DNA of 14,899 nt from an uncultured Clostridia bacterium (GTDB lineage: Bacteria; Bacillota; Clostridia; Oscillospirales; Ruminococcaceae). Below the pieces are notes generated by a model that saw nothing but the letters and a program-made list of their open reading frames with translations, had not been told where the DNA came from and made no database searches. Below are positions 7,527 to 13,736 of the stretch, in pieces (position 1 is the stretch's first letter; each line of letters begins with the position of its first letter). The position numbers and the translations under genes were made by a program. Location of the stretch: contig CANRLY010000023.1 of assembly GCA_947631585.1 (NCBI GenBank), positions 1-14,899 on the forward strand, read 5' to 3'.

Positions 7527-7577
7527 AACCAAAAAGTTACGGACCTTGTCTCACCTGAGGCAGGGTCCGTTTTGGTT
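7527..7577. terminator. Bidirectional intrinsic terminator between converging genes
   Basis: The stem ACGGACC/GGTCCGT (7539-7545 with 7564-7570) continues inward as TGTCTC/GAGGCA. It extends outward, across a small bulge, as AACCAAAA/TTTTGGTT. The plus strand ends in a T-rich tract after the stem, and the minus strand reads AACTTTTTGG. It can therefore stop coaX transcription from the left and hydrolase transcription from the right. It abuts the stop codon of the hydrolase gene. Confidence 0.85.
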
Positions 7578-7578
7578 G

Positions 7579-9075
7579 TTATTTGAAATATCTCTGTCCG
7601 TCTACTTCAAAGCAGAAAGTCATGCTCTCAAACCAGTTTGCTGTGCTTGCAGAGCAGTATCTCCTTGAATAGAAGAACAATGCTCCCGATGAATTGTCCT
7701 CGCCGTGGAGCGCCCTGTTTACGCAGTCCTTGGTGGACGCCGTGGGAACTCTCCTCTTGCTGTAGTAGTTGTTGATGGCGGTGAACTGATTCCTTGCGGT
7801 AAGCACCCCTGACAGGGAGTTTGCAAACCTGGGGCTCTTTACCCTGTTGATTATAACGTTTGCCACTGCCAGCTTGCTTTCCTCGGAACAGCCTCCGACT
7901 TCGCCCTCTACTACATAGTAGAACATCACAAGTTCTTCATCAGTGAACTTTATCACAGGCTCTTCCGAAAGAGTCGGCTTCTCAGCTTCTGCCTTGTCGG
8001 TCTTAGCCGTCTTGTCAGCCTTGGCTGCTTCCGTCTTTTTGGGAGCTGTGGTGGTAACTTTCTTGGTGGTGGTGACTACCGGCTTTTCAGTGGTGACATA
8101 ATCGCCGATAATGTAACCTGCCTTGTCGCCGGCGGTAACTTTGTACCAACCGTTGCTGCATTTGTGAGTTGCGGTGACCGCACTGCCTTTTTGCAGGATA
8201 ACTATTCTGTCGTACTGAGTTCCGGCAGCTTTTCTCAGATTTACGTTGGAAGTAAGATAGAATGTTACAGGCTCTATCTCCTTGACCTCGTATTCGGGAG
8301 CTTTCTTTTTGGTGGTGACCTTGGAAGTTACCGAGACCTTGGTCTCAGCCGGCTTCTTGGTGGTGGTGACCGCCTTTTCAGTGGTGGTGACCGCAGTGGT
8401 CTCAGACTTCTTGGGAGCTTTGGTGGTCACCGCTGTGGTGACAACTGCTTTGTCCGCCTTATCTGCACCCTCAGCCTTGTCTGCGCCCTCGTCCTTGTCC
8501 GCCGCCTCGTCCGACTTGCCTGCACCCTCGTCCTTGCCTGCCGCCTCGTCCGCCTTGTCCGAACCCTTGCCTGCCGCATCGTCCGCACCCTTGAGGGTGG
8601 TGGTAACTACAGCTTCATCAGAGGTGACGACCGCTTCATCATAGGACGGAACGCTCTGCTCGATACCTGCTTTCCACCAGTTCATGGTAGCTTCTACGTC
8701 GGAATCTTCTTCGGCAAATTGCAGCTGAACTGCTGGATCTTCCGCCTTGGCGTCTCCCCTGCGGGAGGATCCCATGATGCCTATTGCGCTTATGGAAAAC
8801 ACACAAAGTGCGCCGGCCGTAAGCAGCAACCCTAATTTCTTTGCGTTGATCTTATGTACCTCCGGAACTCCGGCGGTATCCACTTTTGTTTCTGTCTCTT
8901 TTCCTTCTGTGGTTTTTTCAACTTCCATCTCCTTTTGCGCCGTTTCTTTCTTTATCTCTTCTATTATTTCGTCAACGGTCGCATCGGAAGCTTTCCCCAG
9001 AGGATCGCTCTCCTGAGGAGTTGCAGACCCGACAGCCTCCTCGGCTGTAAGCCCTAACTTCTCATTTTCGCTCAT
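7579..9075 (-). CDS. Membrane-anchored SH3b / SleB-type cell wall hydrolase
   Basis: The 498-residue protein starts with an acidic, charged cytoplasmic-type region (1-78). A single transmembrane anchor follows (about 80-101). Next come a long low-complexity stretch rich in Lys, Asp, Glu, Ala and Thr (about 147-260), an SH3b domain (about 270-328, NVNLRKAAGTQYDRIVILQKG and GWYKV) and a second Thr/Lys/Ala linker (329-370). The C-terminal domain is Hydrolase_2 (SleB/CwlJ type, about 380-498). The equivalent of the catalytic glutamate is probably E390, in VVEGEVGG ahead of LAVANVIINRV. SH3b domains bind peptidoglycan, and SleB domains are lytic transglycosylases in the characterised spore enzymes. 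The topology suggests a vegetative envelope enzyme rather than the secreted spore-cortex SleB. There is no sortase motif. The start ATG has only a weak ribosome binding site. It lies 113 nt downstream of the sortase gene. Confidence 0.88.
   Translation of the reverse strand: MSENEKLGLTAEEAVGSATPQESDPLGKASDATVDEIIEEIKKETAQKEMEVEKTTEGKETETKVDTAGVPEVHKINAKKLGLLLTAGALCVFSISAIGIMGSSRRGDAKAEDPAVQLQFAEEDSDVEATMNWWKAGIEQSVPSYDEAVVTSDEAVVTTTLKGADDAAGKGSDKADEAAGKDEGAGKSDEAADKDEGADKAEGADKADKAVVTTAVTTKAPKKSETTAVTTTEKAVTTTKKPAETKVSVTSKVTTKKKAPEYEVKEIEPVTFYLTSNVNLRKAAGTQYDRIVILQKGSAVTATHKCSNGWYKVTAGDKAGYIIGDYVTTEKPVVTTTKKVTTTAPKKTEAAKADKTAKTDKAEAEKPTLSEEPVIKFTDEELVMFYYVVEGEVGGCSEESKLAVANVIINRVKSPRFANSLSGVLTARNQFTAINNYYSKRRVPTASTKDCVNRALHGEDNSSGALFFYSRRYCSASTANWFESMTFCFEVDGQRYFK
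8296..8637 (-). repeat. Low-complexity linker coding region of the hydrolase
   Basis: Residues about 147-260 consist of imperfect short repeats: VVTT units, and DEAAGKDEGAGKSDEA-like blocks that recur with small changes (about 162-210), followed by TTK/TTT-rich sequence. The coding DNA is correspondingly repetitive, a likely site of length variation between strains. Such linkers are typical of wall-spanning spacers. Confidence 0.75.
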
Positions 9076-9188
9076 ATTTTCACTTGACCTTTCTTGCAGG
9101 ACCTTTAAGTGGTAAGACCCTGCGCCCGCCTTGGGCTTCCCCTCGGCAGACTGTATATTAACATTGCCTCACGGCAGGGTTTGCTGTG
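9076..9188 (-). promoter_or_regulatory. Intercistronic leader with alternative pairings before the hydrolase gene
   Basis: In the 113-nt gap between the sortase stop and the hydrolase start, ACCCTGC (9180-9174 on the minus strand) can pair with GCAGGGT (9123-9117). It encloses TGCC-GTGA-GGCA and a GCCC/GGGC hairpin. The same GCAGG can instead pair with CCTGC (9100-9096), enclosing ACC/GGT. The two folds are mutually exclusive. I see no clear promoter and no known riboswitch signature. The pairings were found by eye. Confidence 0.3.
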
Positions 9189-10307
9189 TCAGTACCACCA
9201 GCCGTCATATTTCTTCTTATTTCCCACCGACCATATCCAGTTCCTGGGGAAATAAATGTCTCCGTCAGCCTTTTCCTTATAAGAACCGACCAGAGCGTCT
9301 ATGTCGTCTGAGGGCTTCACTCTCCTTGCTGTTATCACCCACCTGAGCTTACTGTTTCCGCACTCGTTGGAACAGGTGGAGAGCGTTATATAATCATCGT
9401 CGGCATTGCACTCGATATCGCTTGAATACCACGAACGCGCCCTTATCTCGCTTATAAAGCTTTCAAAAGTATGCTCGTCGTCAAAGTTGCGGTATCTCCA
9501 GTAATCGAACAGCTTTCCGTCGTCCTGATCCTCCTGGATATTGGAGATGTAACAGCCTATGATGATATATTTCTGATTCTTGGTGTAAAGCGTATCAAAG
9601 GAAATTATGGGGTTCTGCTTTAAAAATTCCACCCCGGACTTGTATTCCGCAAGCCTGGTGAACATATTTCCCAGACGCTTCATATGGTGGCCGTAGATAA
9701 CGATGTTGTCGGCGTGGTCGTCAGCTGAGGTTATCGGCACTCTCCAGTCGGCGTAAATAGTTCCCGACTCGTTCCAGTGGTTGTCGAAATTGTGGTGGAG
9801 ATACCAATCCTCCGTGTTTCCCCCTGACAGATCGTACTGTTTTTCAGACCACATAACAGGATAGTTTATATAAGGGTCGCCGTTTTCGTCTACATAAGTG
9901 GATATCCTTATCCAGCCTATGGTATCCTTATTCTGTTCCAGCAAGGCGTTCCACTGGGGACTTATCTCCTGCTCGCTCTCGGCAGGCTTATCCTTTTCGG
10001 AGTCGTCCTGGCTGTCGTTTTTATCCTTTTCCGGCTGAACGTATTCAACATCGTCCTCCGGAAAGACCGGCGCAAGCTGTGATATCTCCTGCTGCCGCTC
10101 GACTTCCTGAACGTCCACCTCGTAGTAATCCACCACCGCCTGTACCGACATACAGAAAAACACGATAGACGCCACAAACACGAACTTTCTCACTATTTCG
10201 CCTACCCCGTCCCCTTTCCACGGAACGAAGTATTTCAGCAGGCGCAGGAAAAAGTTCTCCTGTTTTTTATCTCTTGAGATCCCTGAAAGTTCACTTGACA
10301 TTGACAT
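9189..10307 (-). CDS. srtB: Class B sortase
   Basis: The 372-residue membrane protein is a cysteine transpeptidase that attaches surface proteins to peptidoglycan or builds surface polymers. It has a cytoplasmic N-terminus, one transmembrane anchor (about 39-60), an acidic Asp/Glu/Lys-rich spacer (about 75-115), then the sortase barrel. The catalytic triad is visible: His207 in IVIYGHHM, Cys312 in TLSTC and Arg322 in LRWVITARR. YGHHMKRLGNMF and the long insertion before the Cys are class B-like. A tail of about 45 residues follows the barrel, ending in an aromatic, basic stretch (KKKYDGWWY). I chose the ATG at 10307 because GGAGG (10318-10314) lies 6 nt upstream; ATGs at 10313 and 10301 are alternatives. 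It overlaps the pncC stop by 17 nt, suggesting translational coupling. No substrate with a sorting signal is in the window. Confidence 0.93.
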   Translation of the reverse strand: MSMSSELSGISRDKKQENFFLRLLKYFVPWKGDGVGEIVRKFVFVASIVFFCMSVQAVVDYYEVDVQEVERQQEISQLAPVFPEDDVEYVQPEKDKNDSQDDSEKDKPAESEQEISPQWNALLEQNKDTIGWIRISTYVDENGDPYINYPVMWSEKQYDLSGGNTEDWYLHHNFDNHWNESGTIYADWRVPITSADDHADNIVIYGHHMKRLGNMFTRLAEYKSGVEFLKQNPIISFDTLYTKNQKYIIIGCYISNIQEDQDDGKLFDYWRYRNFDDEHTFESFISEIRARSWYSSDIECNADDDYITLSTCSNECGNSKLRWVITARRVKPSDDIDALVGSYKEKADGDIYFPRNWIWSVGNKKKYDGWWY

Positions 10308-10860
10308 GACCATCCTCCGCACACATCTGTTCTACCATCTCAAGCGTTCTCAGAACTGTAAGTTCCCTGACTTTATCTCTTGTCAGTTCCGGCAGTTCCT
10401 CATAAAGCTTCAGATCTTCAGCCATCACTTTTTCCGGGACGTTTTTGTCCCCGGACCGTCTTACCACTGCTGCGAACACCGTTCCGACCGGTTTTCCCTC
10501 AACAGCCCCTGTAGGACCTGCGATGCCTGTGATACCTACCCCGATATCCGCACCGGATAATCTTACTGCGTTTCTCGCCATTGCCACTGCCGTGTCTTTA
10601 CACACAGCGCCCTGACTTTCAAGTATCTCTCCCGGAACGCCCAGCAATTGTTCCTTTATCCTGTTGGAGTAAGAAACGATGCCCAGTTCAAAAACTTCCG
10701 ACGCTCCCGGTACCGACGTTATTGCTGCTGAGAACATTCCGCCGGTGCAGCTTTCGGCTGAAGAGATACTCAGCCCCTTGCTACACATTAATTTTACTAC
10801 AGAAGTTGTTACAAAGTCAATCTTTTTTGTAACCGAATTGTCATTTTTAGTGATTTGCAA
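10291..10860 (-). CDS. pncC: Nicotinamide-nucleotide amidohydrolase, stand-alone CinA C-terminal domain
   Basis: PncC deamidates nicotinamide mononucleotide to nicotinate mononucleotide, recycling the pyridine ring in the cytoplasm; the fold is also the C-terminal domain of CinA. Motifs of the family are SAESCTGG (34-41, containing the probable nucleophilic Ser region), PGASEVFELGIVSYSN (51-66), GITGIAGPTG (109-118) and GKPVGTV (122-128). The 189-residue length is slightly longer than the usual 160 because of a short N-terminal extension. I chose the TTG at 10860-10858: GAGGTG sits 6 nt upstream (10872-10867), and the next ATG would remove the start of the fold. The reading frame stays open to 10950, but that part has no ribosome binding site and no family similarity. 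The gene overlaps srtB, which is unrelated in function, so their coupling may be only positional. Confidence 0.9.
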   Translation of the reverse strand: MQITKNDNSVTKKIDFVTTSVVKLMCSKGLSISSAESCTGGMFSAAITSVPGASEVFELGIVSYSNRIKEQLLGVPGEILESQGAVCKDTAVAMARNAVRLSGADIGVGITGIAGPTGAVEGKPVGTVFAAVVRRSGDKNVPEKVMAEDLKLYEELPELTRDKVRELTVLRTLEMVEQMCAEDGHVNVK

Positions 10861-10888
10861 CAAAAACACCTCTTTGATTTTCGTTAGA

Positions 10889-10920
10889 TTGCACACGTTT
10901 TCACAACTAAATATGTGCAA
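10889..10920. promoter_or_regulatory. Inverted repeat upstream of pncC
   Basis: TTGCACA (10889-10895) and TGTGCAA (10914-10920) form a 7-bp perfect inverted repeat with 18 nt between the arms, 29 nt upstream of the pncC start. The 32-bp span is about three helical turns, so it could be an operator for a dimeric repressor or a loose RNA hairpin. No regulator is recognised. The 149-nt gap between thiI and pncC shows no convincing promoter or terminator otherwise. Confidence 0.4.
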
Positions 10921-11009
10921 AATGTAAAAATGTATTCTGCATTTAACCATTTAATCTAATAACCGATCTGTAATAATTTGTCATATTCCGGCGCATGATA
11001 CAGAAGGAT

Positions 11010-12182
11010 TCAACTGATCTTTATGACTTTAAGGGAGGTATTTTCCACCGCCTCATTGATAAGCGGTTCAAAGTCGAAAGAGTTCTGTTCACGCCGGACG
11101 TTTTCCAAAGTCGGTCTGGTTTTAGGGTGTTTAGGGGTAAATACAGTACAGCAGTCCTCGTAAGGTTGGATAGACGTTTCAAACGTACCTATTTTATTAG
11201 AAACAGCAACTATTTCCTTTTTATCCATACCCACCACCGGTCTGAACACCGGCATACGGCAGACGGCGTCGGTACACACCATAGCCGCCATAGTCTGGCT
11301 TGCCACCTGCCCGATACTTTCGCCGGTCACGAGGGCTTGTATAGAATTTTTCTCACAAAGTCTCTGGGCGACTTCCATCATTATTCTTCTCATTATAACG
11401 GTAAAATATTCCTCAGCGCAGTTAGCTCTGATCTTTTCCTGTATCTGAGTAAACGGGACGCAGTAGAAGTTTATATCTCCGCAGTAGTCGGTCATAATGG
11501 AAGCAAGTTTTTCAACTTTAAGTCTGGCTCTTTCGGAGGTATAGGGAGGCGACTCGAAGTGGACTGCGCTTATTTTAACTCCTCGTTTAGCCATCATATA
11601 GCCTGCCACGGGGGAATCTATCCCACCGGAGAGCAGGAGCATAGCCTCGCCGGAGCTTCCCACCGGTATACCGCCTGCGCCGTCCATTTTAAGGGCGTGG
11701 ACGAAAGCGTTTTCCTCTCTTATTTCCACGGTGACTGTCACGTCGGGGTCTTTGACATCGACGCTCAGGTGCGGGAATCTTTCCAGCACAGCTGCGCCCA
11801 TTTCCCTGCAAATTTCCGGCGAAGCCATAAAGAATTTTTTATCGGCACGTTTAGCTTCCACCTTAAAAGTCTTTGCATTTTCAAGTTGTTCAGAGACATA
11901 GGAAACGCCCTGGTCACGAATAATATCCCAATTTTTTTCAAAGCCTTTAGCTCTGCATATCTTAGCGATACCGAACACGGTTTTAAGTTTTTCCGCCGCC
12001 ATATCCACGTCGAAATTTTCTCCCGGTATCACATACAGTGTTGACTGGGCGTGTTTCACCTTGAACCTACCCAGCGGTGCAAGGCGTCTTTTGACATTGC
12101 CCACCAATCTTTCCTCGAAGGTATTTTTATTGAGACCTTTCAGCGCTATCTCTCCATACTTGGCAAGTATGATCTCGTTCAT
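11010..12182 (-). CDS. thiI: tRNA 4-thiouridine synthase ThiI (no rhodanese domain)
   Basis: ThiI activates U8 of tRNA with ATP and transfers sulfur to form 4-thiouridine; in some bacteria it also supplies sulfur for the thiazole of thiamine. The 390-residue protein has an N-terminal ferredoxin-like region and THUMP domain (about 1-170). A PP-loop pyrophosphatase domain follows, with LLSGGIDSPVAG (SGGIDSP at 185-191), and YEDCCTVFTPKHP holds C344-C345. It ends without the rhodanese domain of the E. coli enzyme, as in Bacillus and many Clostridia. A dedicated cysteine desulfurase then gives sulfur directly. That enzyme is encoded immediately upstream on the same strand, matching the B. subtilis nifZ-thiI pair. 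The start ATG has AAGGAA about 8-9 nt upstream. Cloverleaf element A fills the 155-nt gap between the two genes. Confidence 0.96.
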   Translation of the reverse strand: MNEIILAKYGEIALKGLNKNTFEERLVGNVKRRLAPLGRFKVKHAQSTLYVIPGENFDVDMAAEKLKTVFGIAKICRAKGFEKNWDIIRDQGVSYVSEQLENAKTFKVEAKRADKKFFMASPEICREMGAAVLERFPHLSVDVKDPDVTVTVEIREENAFVHALKMDGAGGIPVGSSGEAMLLLSGGIDSPVAGYMMAKRGVKISAVHFESPPYTSERARLKVEKLASIMTDYCGDINFYCVPFTQIQEKIRANCAEEYFTVIMRRIMMEVAQRLCEKNSIQALVTGESIGQVASQTMAAMVCTDAVCRMPVFRPVVGMDKKEIVAVSNKIGTFETSIQPYEDCCTVFTPKHPKTRPTLENVRREQNSFDFEPLINEAVENTSLKVIKIS

Positions 12183-12225
12183 TTTCTTCGTTCCTTTTCC
12201 TTATTAATATAGTGTGTCTCTGCGG

Positions 12226-12335
12226 TGCGGCTCTGCGGAGTCCGGCGCCCCGTCGGGGCGCCGGACTTTGGCGGCAGCGAAGCTGCCGCCTGTGCAGGGG
12301 TGCTTCGCACCCCCCCCGCACGCCGCAGAGCCGCA
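12226..12335. repeat. Cloverleaf-like GC-rich element, copy A
   Basis: The outer arms TGCGGCTCTGCGG (12226-12238) and CCGCAGAGCCGCA (12323-12335) form a 13-bp perfect stem. They enclose three hairpins in a row: 13 bp with loop GTC (12239-12267), 9 bp with loop GAA (12270-12290) and 7 bp with loop TTC (12297-12313). The third is extended by GTGC/GCAC (12292-12295 with 12318-12321). The whole folds as a four-way junction. It lies 2 nt past the cysteine desulfurase stop codon and about 44 nt before thiI. No oligo-T tract follows on either strand, so it is not an ordinary terminator. Copy B has the same design. It is not a tRNA: the arms are too long and there is no GTTCGA-like T-loop. Confidence 0.85.
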
Positions 12336-12337
12336 GG

Positions 12338-13471
12338 TCACCTTACCCTGCAAAGCTGTGCCAGAGCGGCTTGCAAGCCGTCCGCCAGAGCGTCGATATC
12401 GGAAAGGGCGGTGTCGTCGGAAAAGCTTGCCCTGATAGTTGAATCCAGCAGCTTTTCCGGCAAACCGAACGCTTTCAGCACAGAGGACTTTTTGCCTTTT
12501 GAGCAAGCAGAGCCGCTGGACACATAGACTCCCCTTGCTTCAAGGAAATGCAGCAGCACTTCGGCTTTTAGTCCGGCTGCTGAGATGCTGTTTATAAACG
12601 GCGAACAGTCGCCGCCGCTGTTTATGACGACTTCCGGCATAGCCGCCAGACGTTCACGGAGGCGTTCTCGCAACGCAAAAGCGTTTTTTCGGTAAAGCTC
12701 GGCATTTTCAGCCCAAAGCTTCACCGCCGCCCCGAAACCTGCGATAAGCGGTACTGATTCGGTTCCGCTGCGAAATCCCCTTTCCTGACCTCCGCCCAGC
12801 AGCAGCGGAGCGATCCTCACGCCTTTTTTTATGCAGGCTGCGCCTATGCCTTTGGGCGCTCCGACCTTGTGTCCGCTCACCGAAACGCAGTCGGCAGTTT
12901 TTGAAAGGTCCCTGGTATCCGTTTTCAGGAAGCCCTGCACTGCATCGCAGTGTGTGATACAGTCCGGGAAGCGTTTTTTTATTTTCCTGAAAGCCTCTGC
13001 TGCCGGCAGGATATATCCCGTCTCGTTATTTACCAGCATACAGCTCACCAGAAAAGTGTCCTCGTCCACGGCGGAAGCTATACTTTCAGCGGTGAACTTC
13101 CCGTCTTTATCGGGGTTTACCCTCACCACTTTAAAACCGTTTTTCTCCAGTTTTTCCACAGGTCGGGCTGTTGCCGGGTGTTCCACCGCAGTGGTGACCA
13201 CAGTTTTTTTACGTTTGCCGTAATTTTCCGCTGCGCCCAGAATTATTGCGTTAGAGCTTTCGGTAGCGCAGGAGGTAAAATAAGTTTCCTCTGGTGAAAA
13301 GCCCAATTGTGCGCCCACAGCGGCTCTGCTCTCGTCAAGTATCTTTTCTGCTCCGACTCCAAGTCCATGCAGGCTGGACGGGTTCCCGAAGTTTTCCGTC
13401 ATTGCTCTCAGAACTGCTTGACACACAGTTTCCGGCGGTTTAGTTGTTGCGGCGTTATCCAGATAATGCAT
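12338..13471 (-). CDS. Cysteine desulfurase (NifS/IscS family), probable sulfur donor for ThiI
   Basis: This PLP-dependent enzyme removes sulfur from cysteine and carries it as a persulfide. The 377-residue protein has the expected family order: DNAATT near the N-terminus (5-10), EHPA with H98, CDAVQ (175-179), the PLP lysine K202 in SGHKVGAPKG, and GGGQERGFRSGT (226-237). The catalytic Cys323 sits in SSGSACS. The catalytic loop is long, as in the IscS/NifS group rather than the SufS group. Because thiI follows on the same strand, the B. subtilis NifZ role (dedicated donor to ThiI) is the best inference. A general Fe-S cluster role cannot be excluded. The start ATG (13471) has AGGTGA about 10 nt upstream and its own strong promoter. 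Cloverleaf elements flank the gene on both sides. Confidence 0.94.
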   Translation of the reverse strand: MHYLDNAATTKPPETVCQAVLRAMTENFGNPSSLHGLGVGAEKILDESRAAVGAQLGFSPEETYFTSCATESSNAIILGAAENYGKRKKTVVTTAVEHPATARPVEKLEKNGFKVVRVNPDKDGKFTAESIASAVDEDTFLVSCMLVNNETGYILPAAEAFRKIKKRFPDCITHCDAVQGFLKTDTRDLSKTADCVSVSGHKVGAPKGIGAACIKKGVRIAPLLLGGGQERGFRSGTESVPLIAGFGAAVKLWAENAELYRKNAFALRERLRERLAAMPEVVINSGGDCSPFINSISAAGLKAEVLLHFLEARGVYVSSGSACSKGKKSSVLKAFGLPEKLLDSTIRASFSDDTALSDIDALADGLQAALAQLCRVR

Positions 13472-13513
13472 CTATTCCATCTCACCTGCTTATCTTTGTT
13501 ATTGCTTATTTTG

Positions 13514-13542
13514 ATTATACCACATTTAGTCCGGGATTGCAA
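13514..13542 (-). promoter_or_regulatory. Sigma-A-type promoter of the cysteine desulfurase-thiI operon
   Basis: On the minus strand, TTGCAA (13542-13537), a 17-bp spacer and TATAAT (13519-13514) preceded by TGG form a -35 plus extended -10 promoter. Transcription would start near 13507, about 36 nt before the start codon. The outer stem of cloverleaf element B begins only 3 nt beyond the -35 box. Confidence 0.85.
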
Positions 13543-13545
13543 GGT

Positions 13546-13659
13546 CTGCGGCTCTGCGAGCCCTGCGCCGCCATTTCATGGCGGCGCAGGGCAAGACCGA
13601 GGCGGCTTCGCCGCCTCGGTCCGGCGGGGCGCTTTGCGCCCCGCCGCGCAGAGCCGCAG
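13546..13659. repeat. Cloverleaf-like GC-rich element, copy B
   Basis: The outer arms CTGCGGCTCTGCG (13546-13558) and CGCAGAGCCGCAG (13647-13659) form a 13-bp stem. GGTCT/AGACC (13543-13547, 13664-13668) could extend or replace its base. Inside are three perfect hairpins: 15 bp with loop TTC (13560-13592), 11 bp with loop TTC (13596-13620) and 11 bp with loop TTT (13622-13646). The outer arms share 12 nt with copy A. The inner stems differ in sequence and length but keep perfect pairing and three-base loops. It lies in the gap between divergent genes, upstream of both, so it cannot be terminating either of them. It would lie in the ypeB leader only if ypeB transcription begins before it. Confidence 0.88.
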
Positions 13660-13736
13660 GCTGAGACCACGCAGTAGGGATAAATTTAAAAAAAGAGGAA
13701 ATAATAGATACAAAAATCCAGAAAGGACTGATAAAA

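Noticed and set aside
8293..8637. Repetitive tract as a CRISPR or DNA-level tandem repeat
   Set aside because: The units are imperfect, in frame, and encode a Thr/Lys/Asp/Ala linker of the hydrolase. There are no spacers.
7579..9075. Hydrolase as substrate of the neighbouring sortase
   Set aside because: The C-terminus ends with the SleB domain and has no sorting motif, hydrophobic stretch or basic tail.
11006..11020. A third near-copy of the GTTCAACTG repeat (TTCAACTGATCTT)
   Set aside because: It lies in the last codons and stop of thiI, matches less well, and is not near a promoter, so chance is sufficient.
12204..12527. Several overlapping open frames of 60-100 codons on both strands over element A
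   Set aside because: They arise because the GC-rich palindromes lack stop codons. None has a ribosome binding site or recognisable protein.
13546..13659. Cloverleaf element B (and A) as a tRNA or tRNA-like gene
   Set aside because: Stems are 11-15 bp instead of 4-7, loops are 3 nt, and there is no anticodon loop, T-loop GTTCGA or acceptor end.
13660..13736. Sigma-G promoter for ypeB
   Set aside because: No pair of -35 and -10 boxes with acceptable spacing was found. A/T-rich stretches alone are not enough to call it.
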